Of a stretch of DNA of 64,000 nt, positions 61,812 to 64,000 are shown in pieces. The notes below the pieces were generated by a model that did no database searches, was not told the DNA's origin, and worked only from the letters and a program-made list of their open reading frames with translations. Position numbers and translations under genes: made by a program. Within the stretch, counting starts at the first letter, position 1; each line of letters begins with the position of its first letter. The DNA is from CAWGMT01 sp963823675 (lineage in GTDB: Bacteria > Planctomycetota > Planctomycetia > Isosphaerales > Isosphaeraceae), in assembly GCA_963823675.1 (NCBI GenBank), contig CAWGMT010000016.1:721687-785686 (forward strand), written 5' to 3'.

Positions 61812-62024
61812 CGCATTGACTCACCGGTTTTGTTACCGACTAATGTCTGTTGCCTCACCAGGCGGTCCGCTAGGCACTCATCGTCCTTATTCGACACCCA
61901 CCCCTGGCGGCGAGCCGACGCAGGCAAGCGGACCGGCCGCGGAAATTCGCGCCGAACAAAACGCCGGCCGCCGTCGAATGCCTGGATAGAGATAAGCGCA
62001 CGGGCGGACCCGGAGTCCCTCCCG

Positions 62025-62632
62025 ATGACCCTCATCGCCGTATTGATCCTCTTCCCGATGCCGTCGCTCCACGCCTGGGGGCCGGATGATGCGATCCCCG
62101 GGGGCTGCGACGGGTCGCGCACGGTCGCGGTCCAGGTGGGCGGTCCCCTATCGAGCGCCTCTCCGGGCGATCCATTCGGGATCGGCGAGTGCGCCGACCG
62201 GGAATGGGACGACGATGGAGTCACGCCCTTCGTCGATCTGTCCTCCCCCCCGCGCCGGTGCTGGCGGGGCAGCCCGCCGTCCCGCCGATGCTGGTCGCCC
62301 ATGATCGATTCGCCCTCGCTGCGAGCGCGCCACCTCCGCTGTTGATCCCTCCCGTTCCGACCTCCGTCGCGTTCCGCCGCCTCCCCGCACCCGATACCCC
62401 GCGGGCGAGGATGGCCGTTGCAACATGGCCGGTCGAAGTTGAAGACCGGGGGACGCCGGCCCGGTCGGTCCCGCGGCGGGATCGCTCCGAGCCTGGGGGC
62501 CGGAGGTCATCGGCCGGCGATCGGGAGGCAATCTGCGGACGAGGGAGGGTTCATCAATGGGGAAGGGTGCAGGACCGAATAGGCCGGGCGCGACCTCTGG
62601 TTGCGCCCGTCGGTGGGCGTTGGCGGGCTTGA
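62025..62632 (+). pseudogene. Secreted protein of unknown function, frameshift in a C run
   Basis: It begins MTLIAVLILFPMPSLHAWGP, a signal peptide, followed by a short acidic segment (GIGECADREWDDDGVTPFVD). At about 62246 a run of seven C separates LSSPP from the likely continuation APVLAGQPAVPPMLVAHDRF, which is one base over. The rest is Pro/Ala/Arg-rich without recognisable domains. Low confidence that it is functional. Confidence 0.35.
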
Positions 62633-64000
62633 TTGGTCTGGCGATCGCCTGGGATGCCGGCCTCTTCGCCGCGGTCGGCGCCCGGCTGCGAGGCGCGCGC
62701 ACTGTTGCCGGCCCGGCGCGGGGATCGGGGGAAGAACGCGGCCTTGCCTCGGGAGCAAGGGCGGCCGCCCGTGATGCCGCGACCGCGCTCCGAGGCCCGG
62801 TACCGGGCCCGGAGCCGCCCCGGGGCCGCCCTCTGGATTCCCCGGCTCCGCGGCCGCCGCGGGTCGAGGTCCCACCACCGGCCGTCCCGTCGCCGGATGC
62901 TCCCCCACGGGTGGCCGGCGCGGCGGAACCTCGGCCAGGGGCCTCGATGCTGCAGGAAGGTCGGCCTGGACCCGCCCTTCCGGCGGCCGGAGCGGCCGAT
63001 CCCCCGGCGGGGGATGCCCGCTCGCTGGGGCAGGAGCTCTTCGCCCGGACCTGGCGGCCCGACGACCCCCGCTGCCACGGCGGCGACGGCCTGGGGCCGG
63101 TCTATAACGCAGCCTCCTGCCTGGACTGCCATAGCCTGGGCGGACCCGGAGGCGCGGGGCCCGTGACCGGAACGTCGAGCTCGCCACCGGCATCGGCTAT
63201 ACCCTCTCGCCTACCGGTCCGATGGTTGTCCTGGACCGACTGCTTGGGGAGAAGCCAGGGCTCGATATGGTGGCCGCTGATCCCGACCCCGCCGACATGG
63301 TGAGGATTCACCCGGGCTTCCGCGATGCCACCAGTATCGTGCTGCATCGTTTCGGCGTTGAACCCGACTACAGCCGATGGCGTGCGACCTTCCGTTCCCA
63401 ATCCCGCCCGGTACCCGCGCTGCCGACGTTCTCGTCCCCAGAGCGATCCGTTCGGGCTCGGCGATCCAACCGCCGGCGTGCGACTGTCCGTTTCCCATCT
63501 CGCGAGAAGCGCACTGTGATCCCTGACGGCATTTCCTACATAGCCGACCGGCAATGCCGGCCCTTCGAGCCGGTCACGTCCGGGGACCGCGAGATCTTAC
63601 GCAAGTGCCTGGACGAGATGGGGGCGAAGGACGTGGCGATCGGCATCACGGCACGCAATCCACCCCCCCTGTTCGGGACCGGCCTGATCGATGGATTGGC
63701 CGACACGGAGCTCGAGAGGGTGGCCAGACAACAGCCTCCCAGCACCCGAGGGCGGGTCCATCGCCTGAAGGATGGGCGGATCGGCCGGTTCGGCTGGAGG
63801 GCACAGGTAGCGAGCTTGGAGGACTTCGTCCTAAGCGCTGCGCCAACGAGCTGGGACTGGAAGTCCCTGGTCGCCATCAGGCCGCCTCGCCCCTGGACCC
63901 CGCCGCGAAGGCCAAGAGGCTCGACCTCACGCAGGACGAGTGCGATGCGCTGGTCCATTACGTCAGGAGTTTGCCTCCCCCCGGCGTCCTCGCGCCGTCA
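62557..64000 (+). pseudogene. Di-haem oxidoreductase (putative peroxidase family), frameshifted, runs off the window
   Basis: An N-terminal membrane anchor (RWALAGLIGLAIAWDAGLFA) and a long Pro/Ala-rich linker precede GQELFARTWRPDDPRCHGGD, then NAASCLDCHSLGGPGGAGP with the haem motif CLDCH. Near 63160 the frame changes to NVELATGIGYTLSPTGPMVV. Later pieces are GITARNPPPLFGTGLIDGLA, GRVHRLKDGRIGRFGWRAQV and, near the edge, LDLTQDECDALVHYVRSLPP, all normal for this family. At least two shifts are needed. These c-type cytochromes work outside the inner membrane. The 3' end is beyond the window. Confidence 0.75.

Overview
The window looks like a GC-rich Planctomycetota chromosome fragment, probably near Isosphaerales/Gemmatales. 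I infer this from a family whose N-terminus is MASPAQIAANLANCQKSTGP, a C-terminal VPEPST sorting signal, a di-haem oxidoreductase with the CHSLGGPGGAGP motif, an LPS gene (lpxB), and REP-like palindromes built around AGCCCGAAGCGC. The genus is not resolvable from sequence alone.

Layout. 0.1-6.3 kb: secreted GH5 glycosidase, DUF255 thioredoxin-like protein, a frameshifted Gfo/Idh/MocA oxidoreductase and a secreted unknown. 6.4-12.5 kb: lpxB, overlapped by a STAND NTPase gene that is cut in two by a 2,090-bp insertion sequence (perfect inverted ends, CTAG target duplication). 12.6-16.2 kb: an enhancer-binding-protein relative that has lost its GAFTGA and Walker B motifs, a DgoK-like kinase, and an XRE/S24 repressor lacking the protease dyad. 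16.6-23.3 kb: a minus-strand SUF iron-sulfur operon (sufR-like, sufC, sufB, sufD, rhodanese, sufE, Rieske ferredoxin, sufT) with a 41-aa internally deleted MazF between sufB and sufD. 23.6-25.3 kb: purB and rpsU. 25.3-31.4 kb: a repeat-rich graveyard with a four-copy 66-bp tandem repeat, a long palindrome, and fragments of a WYL regulator, a second Cas2 and IstB, then a damaged full-length WYL regulator.

31.4-54.4 kb: a type I-C CRISPR-Cas locus in the order cas3, a small unknown ORF, cas5c, cas8c, cas7c, cas4, cas1, cas2, leader, followed by a very large array (222 repeats and 221 spacers by hand count, 14.6 kb). The 32-bp repeat varies very little, and four pairs of spacers are near-identical. 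Every cas gene except cas7 and cas2 carries apparent frameshifts.

54.4-60.9 kb: the leader-distal end of the array abuts a 164-bp sequence derived from a REP-associated tyrosine transposase. Two group II introns sit head-to-tail at one site in the second copy of that sequence. The upstream intron is intact. The downstream one has a frameshifted reverse transcriptase and an IS110-family element (1,931 bp) nested in its domain I region; this element has a 310-bp noncoding end where a bridge RNA would be expected. 61-64 kb: a PEP-CTERM protein, a secreted unknown and the start of a di-haem oxidoreductase that runs off the window.

Apparent single-base frameshifts occur in well over ten genes, including housekeeping genes such as lpxB and sufD. 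Uncorrected indels in the sequence are therefore a serious alternative to genuine decay, and every pseudogene call here is conditional on that.
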